From Gottfriedia acidiceleris (lineage in GTDB: Bacteria > Bacillota > Bacilli > Bacillales > Bacillaceae_G), in the NCBI RefSeq assembly GCF_004138285.1, contig NZ_SCFN01000026.1, forward strand, positions 24,001-59,583: a stretch of 35,583 nt of DNA, given 5' to 3'. The notes under the pieces are model-generated. The model searched no databases, had not been told where the DNA came from, and was given only the letters and a program-made list of their open reading frames with translations. Positions within the stretch are counted from its first letter, which is position 1, and each line of letters opens with the position of its first letter. The translations under genes were made by a program, and so were the position numbers. This document shows positions 15,243-23,396 of the stretch, one piece after another.

Positions 15243-16607
15243 TTATTTACCATTCTTTAAAATTCTAAAGATGTTTTTTGCTTGGTCAGTATTATCAATT
15301 TTCCCTGCAAATAATTGGCTGCCAGGTCCATACGCATAAACATTTACGTCTTCACCTGTGTGACCACCAGTAGTCCAACCAGTTACTGAACGCTTATCAA
15401 AAATTGCTTCGATTGTATTATCAATCTCTAACATATTTTTTGACTCTGCCGCTTTTTTAACAGATTGAATTTCTTCAGGTTTTAATTCTATGTTAATATT
15501 CGATTTTAATGTTTTTTCTACATCTGCGCCTTTACTAATTTGTTCAGCCATGAAATCAGGAGTACGTTTAGCTGCTGCAATCGGTGCCCCGTACCAATTG
15601 TAATCACCTTTTGCGCCAATAGAATAGCCACCTGTTGAGTGGTCTGCCGTTGCAACGACTAATGTATGCTTGTCCTTTTTAGCAAATGCAATTGCAGCTT
15701 TAAATGCTTTTTCAAAGTCTTCCATTTCACTCATTGCCGCAACGATATCGTTATCATGTCCAGCCCAATCAATTTGACTACCTTCTACCATTAAGAAGAA
15801 ACCATCTTTATCTCTACTTAATTTATTAATAGCTGTATTTGTCATATCACTTAATGACGGCATAGATGCTTCACGGTCGATCATCTTCGGCATTCCACCA
15901 GGAGCAAATAAGCCTAATACTTTATTGTTTTTATCTTTTAACATTTGATTTTTATTCGTTACATAAGAGTAGCCATCTTTTTTAAATAGCTTTGTTAAAT
16001 CACGATCCTCTCTTACAAAGTTACTTAATCCACCACCAAGCATGACATCTATTTTATGTCCACCTTTAATTAGTTCATCATAATAATCATCCGCAATTGC
16101 ATTCATATTTTTACGACTTACATCATGAGCTCCATAAGACGCCGGTGTAGCATGTGTAATTTCTGAAGTAGCTACAAGCCCTGTTGCTTTTCCTTTTTCC
16201 TTTGCAGCCTCAAGCACTGTTTTTACTCTTGTCCCATCATTATCTACGCCTATTGCTGCATTATAAGTTTTAACCCCCGCTGACATTGCCGTTGCCGCTG
16301 CCGCAGAGTCAGTAATATTTTGCATTGGATCCTCAGGATATGTCATTTGTTGCCCTACTAAATAATGATCAAATTCTGTTTGTTCTACTACTTTTGTTTT
16401 TGGATTATCTTTTAAATAACGATAAGCAGTCGTGTATGATACACCCATTCCATCTCCAATTAAAAAGATCACATTTCTAATTTCATTCTTGTTTGTTTCC
16501 TTAGCTTGTACTGTATGATTTGCAAATGAGCCAATAAACGAACCAAATGCCATCGTTGAAAGCACTGCAACTGGAATTAACTTTTTCTTAAGTTTGTTTC
16601 TGAACAT
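15243..16607 (-). CDS. Secreted alkaline phosphatase
   Basis: A metal-dependent phosphomonoesterase that frees phosphate from organic phosphates outside the cell. The 454-residue protein has a signal peptide with a VQA-KE cleavage site near residue 35. Active-site elements are all present: metal ligand Asp52 (IGDGMG), nucleophile Ser101 (TDSAAAATA), HATPASYGAHD, the EGSQIDWAGHDND metal ligands, ATADHSTGG and TTGGHTGEDVNVYAYGP. It is closest in layout to B. subtilis PhoA/PhoB. Start: ATG at 16607 after GGAGG. Such genes are normally under PhoP; I could not find well-phased TTAACA-like repeats upstream. Confidence 0.93.
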   Translation of the reverse strand: MFRNKLKKKLIPVAVLSTMAFGSFIGSFANHTVQAKETNKNEIRNVIFLIGDGMGVSYTTAYRYLKDNPKTKVVEQTEFDHYLVGQQMTYPEDPMQNITDSAAAATAMSAGVKTYNAAIGVDNDGTRVKTVLEAAKEKGKATGLVATSEITHATPASYGAHDVSRKNMNAIADDYYDELIKGGHKIDVMLGGGLSNFVREDRDLTKLFKKDGYSYVTNKNQMLKDKNNKVLGLFAPGGMPKMIDREASMPSLSDMTNTAINKLSRDKDGFFLMVEGSQIDWAGHDNDIVAAMSEMEDFEKAFKAAIAFAKKDKHTLVVATADHSTGGYSIGAKGDYNWYGAPIAAAKRTPDFMAEQISKGADVEKTLKSNINIELKPEEIQSVKKAAESKNMLEIDNTIEAIFDKRSVTGWTTGGHTGEDVNVYAYGPGSQLFAGKIDNTDQAKNIFRILKNGK

Positions 16608-16938
16608 AAAATAAACCTCCCTAAAATTAAAAATTCATTAGATTTTACTTCTTAATTTTAATGAAATTTTATTAATCCACTTTGGAGGTTCTGTAAATAA
16701 AATATAAAGAATTATTTTTGATAAATTAATTTTCTTAATTAAAACTAACCAATACTCTTTTGAAAGGATTACAAATATAAATTGTCTTGTTAAGTCTACT
16801 TCACAAATACATCACATTTTTGAACTAAAATATCTAATTGAATAGAGTGGTTAATTTAACTAAAATAATATTTCATAATTACAAGTTTTTACCTTATATT
16901 AAATTAAGCACAAATTTTTACATAAGAAGGAGATTTAT
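16608..16938. other. Divergent AT-rich gap between alkaline phosphatase and copC
   Basis: 331 bases without a gene. It must hold both divergent promoters; a candidate for copC is TTCATA-N17-TATATT (16872-16900, plus strand). On the minus strand TTTACA near 16690 is followed by AT-rich sequence with no clear -10. Confidence 0.4.
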
Positions 16939-17481
16939 ATGAAAAAAGGTTTATCAATCATTATTTTACTGCTATTTTTATTCCCAACTATGGCGAGTGC
17001 TCATACTAAGCTTGTTTCATCTAATCCATCAAATGGGCAAGTGATAACTGAACCAATTAAACAAATTAACCTTGAATTTGAAGAGGCTCTTGAGCAACTA
17101 GGTACGATCAAATTGTATAAAGCTGGGACTGCCACAGCTGTTACAAATGTTTCTATTAAAAGTAATAAATTAATTGCTGATCTACCAAATAGTTTAGAAA
17201 ATGGTGATTATAAGATTGAGTGGAAAGTAGTAAGTGAAGATGGTCATCCAATAACAGGTCAAATTCCTTTCAAAGTACAATTAAAGCAAGCTGAAACTAA
17301 AACGACAACTGAAAATAAAACAACTGACAAGGCAGTTAAGGATCAAACACCAACTAAAGAAAAACAAAAAGAGGCTACTCCTAAAAAGGAAAGATCTAAA
17401 TATCTTATTCCATTAATTGCAATCGGGCTATTTGGAATTGCATTAATGGTTGGTGGAGTTGTTCTTTGGAATAGAAAATGA
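16939..17481 (+). CDS. copC: CopC-domain copper-binding protein, membrane-anchored
   Basis: A 180-residue exported cupredoxin-like copper carrier. A signal peptide ends at ASA, so the mature N-terminus is His22 (HTKLVSSNPSNG); with Asp101 and His103 (SEDGHPITG) it forms the usual Cu(II) site of CopC. A Thr/Lys-rich linker (about 115-150) leads to a C-terminal TM (about 155-175) ending WNRK. Start: ATG at 16939 after AAGGAG. The stop overlaps the start of copD (ATGA), so the two are translationally coupled. Together they correspond to the fused CopC-CopD protein YcnJ of B. subtilis, probably for copper uptake. Confidence 0.88.
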   Translation: MKKGLSIIILLLFLFPTMASAHTKLVSSNPSNGQVITEPIKQINLEFEEALEQLGTIKLYKAGTATAVTNVSIKSNKLIADLPNSLENGDYKIEWKVVSEDGHPITGQIPFKVQLKQAETKTTTENKTTDKAVKDQTPTKEKQKEATPKKERSKYLIPLIAIGLFGIALMVGGVVLWNRK

Positions 17482-18560
17482 GTTATATCGTTCCAATCAC
17501 TGAGTTCATAACTTATATCCTTTATTCGATATTAGCAGGAAAGTTTGTATTAGATTTTGTACCTTCAGATAAAAAACCAACAAACAGCATTTCGAAAGGT
17601 ACTGTTTATTTGGTTATTGTCGGCATAGTATTCTTTTCACTATTTCCTGCTCTACGAATTATTACTTTTTTCCTAGATGATGTTCATCTTAAAACAGCCA
17701 TTTATTCTGTTTTCATTAAAACAGCTGTAGGTAATGCATGGATTTACTCGAGTATGTTTGCCATTATGCTTGTCATTAATATTTATAGCGATGGTAAAAA
17801 GTTTTTTAATTTCTTTTGGTTATTCATGATGATTTTAAGTATCGGTTATGCAGGTCATATTACCTCTATGAACTTTTGGACGGGTTTTATCTTTCAAAGT
17901 AGTCATTTTCTAATGGTTTCTATTTGGAGTGGAATTCTATTTAATGTCACTTGGCTTGCTAAGGACACTAATAACTATGGTCGATTCTTAAAATGGTTTA
18001 CACCTTTAGCCATCATATGTGTCGTCATTATTTTTATTAGTGGTATAGTCTTAATGCTAGAAGTTGTTAAATTAAAAGACTATACGAATGCTTGGTTACT
18101 TCCTTATGGACAGATGTTACTGTTAAAGCACATTAGTATCATTCCAGTATTGTTTTTTGCTTTTTTCAATGGTGTACTAATGAGAAAGTCCGCTGAAGGC
18201 CCTTCAAGTAATATTCGAGGTTGGTTAAAAGCAGAGTATATTACAATCATAATTGTGTTCTTTTTTACAGCTATAATGGGTACTAAATCTCCACCGCATA
18301 ATATTAATTTAACTTTGCAAAATGAGGGTTCGTCTAAATGGATTGAGTGGATTATGGGGATTGATATTACTTTACCTATTAAAATAGCTTTTACTTTTAC
18401 ATTTGAAGGTACGATGTTAATGAGTATGTCGATCATCTTCCTAGTGTTACTAGTAATCAGCTTTATGAAAAAGATAAAAATCATGCTACCAATTGCATTT
18501 AGTCTTTGCTTTGTGATTACAATGTATCTTGGACTAATGTATAGCGTATCAGTTCAGTAA
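17478..18560 (+). CDS. copD: CopD-like copper transport membrane protein
   Basis: A 360-residue integral membrane protein with about nine helices, thought to pass copper from CopC into the cytoplasm. The CopD-domain region includes GHITSMNFWTGFIFQSSHF and LLLKHISIIPVLFFAFFNG, both with conserved His residues in helices, followed by an FFTAIMGTKSPP loop. The start overlaps the copC stop by 4 bases, using ATG at 17478; no separate promoter is needed. The product ends at a perfect hairpin terminator (18559-18596). Confidence 0.85.
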   Translation: MSYIVPITEFITYILYSILAGKFVLDFVPSDKKPTNSISKGTVYLVIVGIVFFSLFPALRIITFFLDDVHLKTAIYSVFIKTAVGNAWIYSSMFAIMLVINIYSDGKKFFNFFWLFMMILSIGYAGHITSMNFWTGFIFQSSHFLMVSIWSGILFNVTWLAKDTNNYGRFLKWFTPLAIICVVIIFISGIVLMLEVVKLKDYTNAWLLPYGQMLLLKHISIIPVLFFAFFNGVLMRKSAEGPSSNIRGWLKAEYITIIIVFFFTAIMGTKSPPHNINLTLQNEGSSKWIEWIMGIDITLPIKIAFTFTFEGTMLMSMSIIFLVLLVISFMKKIKIMLPIAFSLCFVITMYLGLMYSVSVQ

Positions 18561-18596
18561 TAAAAGATTGTACTATGTTAAGTACAATCTTTTATT
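18559..18596 (+). terminator. Terminator of copCD (copy 1 of an identical pair)
   Basis: 16-bp perfect stem with 6-base loop ATGTTA and flanking A/T runs. The 32-base core at 18562-18593 recurs exactly at 19040-19071. Confidence 0.85.
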
Positions 18597-19036
18597 GCTG
18601 TTGAAAAAAGAATTTGTCGATTAAATTGTTGGATTGATCATTGATAAGTAAGTTGTGTCATATGATTTCCACTACAGGGTGCTCGCTTTCCATGGGGCGA
18701 GATCTGAGCCTCCTCGGCGCCGCCTGTGGGGTCTCAGCCTTCCCGCTTCTCCCATAGGAGTCGAGCACCCTTTCGTTCCAATCAACTTCTTGATAAAAAA
18801 ATAATAATCTTAAAAATAATAGAATAGTCAATTGATCGAATGAATTATCCTTTATTAATCAAATTGTAACTTATGATGACGACTTAGACATCTTAATATT
18901 GTTCGTCAAAAAAGAAGATATTTTAATTTTCGCTAGTTAGTTAAAACATTAAAACAATATTAAATATACATTTTTCATAGAAATTCATTTAAGGTTGGTA
19001 TTTTCAATATTGACTACAATATATTTCAACACTCTG
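18597..19036. other. Gap between copD and the YjzC-like gene
   Basis: 440 bases bounded by the two identical terminators. AT-rich apart from the GC-rich palindromic block at 18665-18792. No ORF with a ribosome binding site. Confidence 0.6.
18665..18792. repeat. GC-rich imperfect palindrome, intergenic repeat element
   Basis: The ends are perfect inverted repeats, GGGTGCTCG (18677-18685) and CGAGCACCC (18762-18770), with inner CTGAG/CTCAG arms and a GGCGCC centre. The 94 bases between are about 67% G+C, against about one third around them. I recall closely similar blocks (GTGCTCG...CCTCCTCGGCGC...CTGTGGGGTCTCA...GAGCACC) scattered between genes in Bacillaceae; this is memory, not a search. 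It codes for nothing obvious and could be a REP/MITE-like element or a structured RNA. Confidence 0.65.
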
Positions 19037-19075
19037 AAAAAAAGATTGTACTATGTTAAGTACAATCTTTTTTTA
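19037..19075 (-). terminator. Terminator of the YjzC-like gene (copy 2)
   Basis: The same 32-base hairpin as at 18562-18593, here with A7/T7 flanks and 9 bases after the YjzC-like stop on the minus strand. Confidence 0.85.
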
Positions 19076-19083
19076 TCTAAATT

Positions 19084-19248
19084 TTAACGTCCGTGTCTCC
19101 ATTTAGTTGGCTTTCCTGATGAAGGGCAATTAGGGAACTTTTGTCCTGCTTGTAATTCAATATGCTCCCCGTCTTTATCAGTATAATAGCCCGAAATCAT
19201 TACTGTTTCACCTGTATCATGTGTATGTCCAAATCCTTGATTATCCAT
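19084..19248 (-). CDS. Small YjzC-like protein
   Basis: A 54-residue soluble protein: TGETVMISGYYTD, then IELQAGQKFPNCPSSGKPTKWRHGR. The order 'G-x-x-APxSGxY...L-x-x-G-x-x-FPxC...W' is that of the YjzC family of short sporulation-associated proteins of unknown function; here only one of the usual two C-terminal cysteines is kept. Start: ATG at 19248 after GGAGG; the frame open to 19296 has no ribosome binding site. Single gene. Confidence 0.7.
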   Translation of the reverse strand: MDNQGFGHTHDTGETVMISGYYTDKDGEHIELQAGQKFPNCPSSGKPTKWRHGR

Positions 19249-19337
19249 TATAAACCTCCTTTTCAACTGAACTAGCATTACTATTTCCTTCATCAAAGTT
19301 AATTATTCGATTCCTTTATCTTTTTTAAGATTTTTGG

Positions 19338-19754
19338 TTATCTTTCTCGATTTTGTTTATCATGTACGATGTTTCTCCACTTTAAGTCCCCTCGCTCTAG
19401 ACCGTGTATTAAAATTTCTGCTGTACCCATGTTCGTTGCTAAAGGAATTGAGTAAACATCACATAAACGAATTAAAGCCAAAATATCCGGTTCATGCGGT
19501 TGCGCTGTAAGTGGATCGCGAAAGAAGATAACAATATCCATCAAATTCTTAGCTATTAAGGCACCAATTTCCTGATCTCCCCCAAGCGGTCCAGAATTAA
19601 ATCGATGTATTTTTAAATTTGTATTTTCCATTATTTTTGTTCCAGTTGTTCCTGTTGAATATAATTCATGTTTAGATAAAATAGATTCATATGCCATTGC
19701 AAAATTTACTAAATCTTTTTTCTTTTGATCGTGTGCAATGAAAGCAATTTTCAA
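19338..19754 (-). CDS. mgsA: Methylglyoxal synthase MgsA
   Basis: Converts dihydroxyacetone phosphate to methylglyoxal plus phosphate, a bypass of lower glycolysis when phosphate is short. The 138-residue protein has the phosphate-binding STGTTG, the catalytic Asp60 in [25 protein letters not shown] with His87, and TNMGTAE. I chose the TTG at 19754, which gives the canonical [10 protein letters not shown]-terminus with AAGGA 9 bases upstream; the ATG at 19763 touches that site and is too close. It is near alkaline phosphatase, but I see no direct regulatory link. Confidence 0.94.
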   Translation of the reverse strand: MKIAFIAHDQKKKDLVNFAMAYESILSKHELYSTGTTGTKIMENTNLKIHRFNSGPLGGDQEIGALIAKNLMDIVIFFRDPLTAQPHEPDILALIRLCDVYSIPLATNMGTAEILIHGLERGDLKWRNIVHDKQNRER

Positions 19755-19910
19755 CGTCAACATTCCTTTCTTTTAGGAAAAATGGATTTCCAATTTCAGC
19801 AATTGTTCGTATTAAACAATTAGGAAACGACTCCATTCAAATTTATTTTTATTTTTTACTTCTTTGTATCTGTTATTCTACAATTGCAATTTAGTATTAT
19901 AAAATCCGGC

Positions 19911-21338
19911 TTATGCCTTTTTACTACTCATATTAGAAGTTGGAATCCGAATAGTAAACGTACTTCCTTTTCCAACTTCACTATTTACTTGAATAGTTCC
20001 ATTATGAATTTCCACGATCCATTTTGCAATCGCCAAGCCTAAACCATGGCTTCCAATTTGTCTAGATCTTGATTTATCAGATCGATAAAAACGGTCAAAT
20101 ATTCGGGCATGGTCTTCCGGTTTAATCCCAATACCAGTATCTGTTACTTTGATACATAGTTCATTTTCTTTATCTGAAAGGACTAACTGGACCTCTCCTC
20201 CAGTAGGTGTATACTTAATCCCATTATCTATTAATATATATAAGAGCTGTGATAACTTTTCAGAGTCTCCCGTAGCGATTACATTCTTTGGAGCAGTTAA
20301 GTTTAAATGGATTTGTTTTGATGCTGCTAACGGTTGTAGAGATACAATCGCCTTTTCTGCAATGGAGCGAAACTCAAACTTTTCTAATTTAACTTCAACT
20401 TGATCCGAGTCTGAACGAGCTAAAGTTAATAATCCGCTGACTAAGTTTGTCATCCTTTTTACTTCGTCTTTCATATTAAATAAAAGCTTTCGAGAAAAAT
20501 CATCTTTCTCTGTATCGATCGTCATTTCCATTGCATCGATCGACGATAACAAAACGCTTAATGGTGTTCTTAACTCATGAGAAGCATCTGCAACAAATTC
20601 GCGTTGTCGATTAAATGATTTAAAGATAGGGATCATCGCTTTTTTTGACATAAAAAAACTAATATATAGTGCAACTCCAGAAAATACGATTGTTAAGCCA
20701 ATCAATATGATGACAACAAATTTAAATAAATGATAAACATCCGAAATATCTTTACCAACATAGATTGTACCGATGAAATCTCCTTTATAAAATAGTGGTT
20801 TACCTGATACCATCAAATTAATCTCTTTTCGATTTGAAGGAACATGTATTTCATGATCATGGAATTTTCTCATGTCCTTTTCAAACTCTTCATGTTCTAC
20901 TTTAATTTTTACCTTTCGGGTTTCATTCCCTTTGGGAATCCAACCTTTCATATGCTCAAACAACTTAGACCTTATTTGCGGGATATCCTCCTGTCCCATT
21001 ATTAATTCGCCACTTGGATTAACTACATAATAAAAAAATTGATCTACACCTGCTAAAACTACTTCTTGGTTATCGTCCTGAAGGTTTCCTTGTTGATTTT
21101 GAGTCATATAATTTTCGATAACTTTTGCTTCTTGACTAGCCAATGATTCCACTGTACGTCTTTGATCATTCATTATGACTACATATAACACTGCAAAGAC
21201 TATAATGATGAATATAATTAGAAAAAGCATAACAAGTCCGCTATATAGTACTGTTAGGCGATTTTGCGTAAGTTTAAAAACATCTCTTCCTCCGCGATTT
21301 CGAAAATCACGTAAATAAGAAATAAGATCAGTTATCAA
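19911..21338 (-). CDS. Membrane sensor histidine kinase (EnvZ/HPK type)
   Basis: A 475-residue two-component sensor. TM1 (about 30-56) and TM2 (about 204-229) enclose a 150-residue extracellular domain with a highly charged middle (KVKIKVEHEEFEKDMRKFHD). The phosphorylated His254 is in FVADASHELRTPL; the ATPase domain has ILIDNGIKYTPTG (N box), DTGIGI (G1), FDRFYRSDKSRSR (F box) and GSHGLGLAIAKWIV (G2). Its start (ATG 21338) overlaps the response-regulator gene by 11 bases, so the pair is coupled. The stimulus is not known; the neighbouring PspA operon suggests envelope stress. Confidence 0.92.
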   Translation of the reverse strand: MITDLISYLRDFRNRGGRDVFKLTQNRLTVLYSGLVMLFLIIFIIIVFAVLYVVIMNDQRRTVESLASQEAKVIENYMTQNQQGNLQDDNQEVVLAGVDQFFYYVVNPSGELIMGQEDIPQIRSKLFEHMKGWIPKGNETRKVKIKVEHEEFEKDMRKFHDHEIHVPSNRKEINLMVSGKPLFYKGDFIGTIYVGKDISDVYHLFKFVVIILIGLTIVFSGVALYISFFMSKKAMIPIFKSFNRQREFVADASHELRTPLSVLLSSIDAMEMTIDTEKDDFSRKLLFNMKDEVKRMTNLVSGLLTLARSDSDQVEVKLEKFEFRSIAEKAIVSLQPLAASKQIHLNLTAPKNVIATGDSEKLSQLLYILIDNGIKYTPTGGEVQLVLSDKENELCIKVTDTGIGIKPEDHARIFDRFYRSDKSRSRQIGSHGLGLAIAKWIVEIHNGTIQVNSEVGKGSTFTIRIPTSNMSSKKA

Positions 21339-22005
21339 ATTTATATCCTACCCCTCTAATGCTTTGTAGCAAATCTTGTTTACCAAGCAAATCTAGTTTC
21401 TTTCGAAGAAGTTTAACAGTGGCATCAATCGTTTTCATTGCAACATCTGAATCATAACCCCATACACGCTCCAAAATAATTTCACGAGGTAATACTTGCC
21501 CTTTATTCTGTATTAAAAAATCAAATAATTGAAATTCGCGTGGGCTTAATTGTATTTCAGTGTCTTCACCTCTTACTGATTGGCTTGTACGATTTAGAAT
21601 CATATCACTAATAAGAATTTCTTCCTCTAATATAGGAGCATAATTACGCCTAGAAAGTGCTCTTAATCGGGCTAGTAGCTCATCAATTTCGAAAGGTTTA
21701 ACTAAATAATCATCAGCTCCTGAGTCCAGCCCTACAATGCGGTCCTCTAACGCGTCTTTAGCTGTAAGGATTAGAATCGCTCCTGAATATCCTTCTTTGC
21801 GTAACCTACGACATACTTCTATTCCTGTTCCTCCTGGCATCATCCAATCTAATATTAATACATCATAATGACTGTTCGTAGCGTAATAGTAAGCTTCTTC
21901 TCCTTCTGTAACCCACTCCACTTTATAACCTGCTTTTTTCTTTAACATATAACTGATTAGCTCACCAAGTTTCAAATCATCTTCAGCTACTAGTATATTC
22001 ATCAT
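21328..22005 (-). CDS. OmpR-family response regulator
   Basis: A 225-residue DNA-binding response regulator. The receiver domain (1-120) has the acidic pair Asp9-Asp10, phospho-acceptor Asp53 (LILDWMMPGG), the Thr of ILTAKD and the Lys of VKPF. The winged-helix domain (about 130-225) has QLSPREFQLFDFLIQN, AMKTIDATVKLLRKKL and RGVGYKF. I chose ATG at 22005, 8 bases after GGGAG, over a TTG at 22008. It lies 147 bases downstream of pspA beyond a terminator. Its likely target is the 11-bp direct repeat in front of the PspA operon (23279-23300). Confidence 0.93.
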   Translation of the reverse strand: MMNILVAEDDLKLGELISYMLKKKAGYKVEWVTEGEEAYYYATNSHYDVLILDWMMPGGTGIEVCRRLRKEGYSGAILILTAKDALEDRIVGLDSGADDYLVKPFEIDELLARLRALSRRNYAPILEEEILISDMILNRTSQSVRGEDTEIQLSPREFQLFDFLIQNKGQVLPREIILERVWGYDSDVAMKTIDATVKLLRKKLDLLGKQDLLQSIRGVGYKFDN

Positions 22006-22087
22006 CAAAAATACTCCCTCGTTTTATATAAGTATCTCTATATTTTTTGATTGTCTTCTTCATCTTTTCCATTTTCAAATCAATTAT

Positions 22088-22127
22088 AAAATAAAAGGAA
22101 GCACCCGTTAATTAAAACGGTGCTCCC
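22088..22127 (-). terminator. Intrinsic terminator after pspA
   Basis: GGAGCACCGTT/AACGGGTGCTTCC arms, then TTTTATTTT on the minus strand. It separates pspA from the two-component genes, though leakage is possible. Confidence 0.75.
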
Positions 22128-22151
22128 CGATATTTCTTTTAGATCATGACC

Positions 22152-22820
22152 TTACGCAGTTTCCACAGCATGCTGTTTTAGCTTTTGTAGCTCTTCTTCT
22201 ATTTCTTCACTCATTACGTTATCTTTATAACCATTAGAAAGGTTATTATGATATGCAAATTTATTTTGAGCTTGTACTTCTGCCTCCATCATAAGTATTC
22301 GATCTTCTGCACGCGAGATTCCATTTGCGATTGTTTCTGAATTAAATGAAACGGATGTTTGTTGAATTTGTTTAATTGATTTTGCAATATTTGCTCTAGA
22401 AACTAGTAATAGTCTCTTATGCAGATATTCATCATATTTACCTTTCAGTTCATCTAATTTTTCATAAAGTGACTGAGTTTGATTTTTAATTGTATTTAGC
22501 TGTTCTGTATATAGGCTTAACTGTTTTTCATGAACGAGTTTTTCCTGTATTGCCAGTTTTGCAATGGAATCTTCTCCATTTTCAACTGCTAGCTTAGCTT
22601 GTCCACTTCTTTTGTTTACCAGCCCTTCTGTCTCCAAAATCAATGCTTTTTGCTTATTCTCTAGATAGATTTGACGAGAGAGTGCTTCCTGACCTTTCAA
22701 AAGATCTTCTTCCATTTCTCTAATATATTGATTCAACATTGAGATTGGATCTTCTAAACCATCTAATGCTCCATTCGCTTTAGCCAACGATATTGATTTC
22801 ATTCTTTTAAAAATGCCCAT
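22152..22820 (-). CDS. pspA: PspA/IM30 (LiaH-type) phage-shock protein
   Basis: A 222-residue, almost wholly helical coiled-coil protein that oligomerises on the inner face of a stressed membrane and holds the proton barrier. The family N-terminus is clear: MGIFKRMKSISLAKANGALD then EDPISMLNQYIREMEEDL; the central coiled coil follows, then ISRAEDRILMMEAEVQAQ and an acidic tail EEIEEELQKLKQ. Start: ATG at 22820 after GGAG. It begins 1 base after the stop of the membrane-protein gene, so the two are coupled; the partner may recruit it. Confidence 0.93.
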   Translation of the reverse strand: MGIFKRMKSISLAKANGALDGLEDPISMLNQYIREMEEDLLKGQEALSRQIYLENKQKALILETEGLVNKRSGQAKLAVENGEDSIAKLAIQEKLVHEKQLSLYTEQLNTIKNQTQSLYEKLDELKGKYDEYLHKRLLLVSRANIAKSIKQIQQTSVSFNSETIANGISRAEDRILMMEAEVQAQNKFAYHNNLSNGYKDNVMSEEIEEELQKLKQHAVETA

Positions 22821-22821
22821 T

Positions 22822-23232
22822 TTATTTATTCTCCTTTTTTGATAATAGATTTTTTTCCCATTTATCCAATAAATCTGCGTTTGTTCTGTTTACAGGTGTG
22901 TTAAAACTAGTAGTATCTAATGAAATTTGATTAACCTGGCTAGCTTGTCCCTTTTTAACTAACTTTTTAAAGATAAAAGTCACAACCGAAAATGCGATTA
23001 AAAGGAATAATACTAAACCAATCCAAGAAAAATCATGAAAATGGTGTGGACCATGCATCATCTGATGTGATCTAAATTCGTTTCGACCGCCTCTATCCAT
23101 GAACATTGAATGTTGATCAGCAAAACGTCTTTCATGAAAACCACCTAGTAATCTAAGAAAAAAATGTACCCCTAAAACAAAAACTGCTGTTATAGAGACC
23201 CATGTAACTATTCTCTTTACTCTTTTATTCAT
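22822..23232 (-). CDS. Small two-helix membrane protein, partner of PspA, unknown family
   Basis: A 136-residue protein I do not recognise. TM1 (about 8-30) is followed by a short external loop rich in His, Met, Arg and Phe (HQMMHGPHHFHDF), TM2 (about 70-90) and a polar cytoplasmic tail ending LLDKWEKNLLSKKENK. The loop has five His within 13 residues and several Met, so it could bind metal or sense charge; this is inference. It is the first gene of an operon with pspA, with its promoter under a tandem repeat (23279-23300). By position it may play the role LiaI plays for LiaH. Start: ATG at 23232 after GAGGAGGG. Confidence 0.75.
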   Translation of the reverse strand: MNKRVKRIVTWVSITAVFVLGVHFFLRLLGGFHERRFADQHSMFMDRGGRNEFRSHQMMHGPHHFHDFSWIGLVLFLLIAFSVVTFIFKKLVKKGQASQVNQISLDTTSFNTPVNRTNADLLDKWEKNLLSKKENK

Positions 23233-23266
23233 GCTATTTCCCTCCTCTCATTTCTTAATAAATTGA

Positions 23267-23300
23267 ATTCTAATAGAGTATGGTGAAATTATGGTGAAAA
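23267..23300 (-). promoter_or_regulatory. PspA-operon promoter with tandem 11-bp operator
   Basis: On the plus strand TATGGTGAAAT (23279-23289) is followed directly by TATGGTGAAAA (23290-23300), 10 of 11 bases identical. On the coding strand a -10 box TAGAAT (23267-23272) lies so that the poor -35 falls inside the repeat, as in promoters activated by OmpR/PhoP-type regulators. The start codon is 35 bases downstream. Confidence 0.6.
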
Positions 23301-23322
23301 CGAAAAATTAATTTTGCTCATC

Positions 23323-23376
23323 AAAAAAAGATAGGGAGCAGATTTTTATCTGCTTTCCTATCTCTTTTTCTTTTTT
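23323..23376 (-). terminator. Intrinsic terminator of the ger operon
   Basis: GATAGG-AGCAGA/TCTGCT-CCTATC stem with small bulges, A7 on the left and T runs on the right. It ends gerC and could also stop plus-strand transcription. Confidence 0.75.
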
Positions 23377-23396
23377 CTTATATCTATTTATAGGGC

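Noticed and set aside
16608-16760. Pho box upstream of alkaline phosphatase
   Set aside because: TTAATA- and TTTACA-like words occur, but not as 11-bp-phased repeats; the AT-rich sequence explains them.
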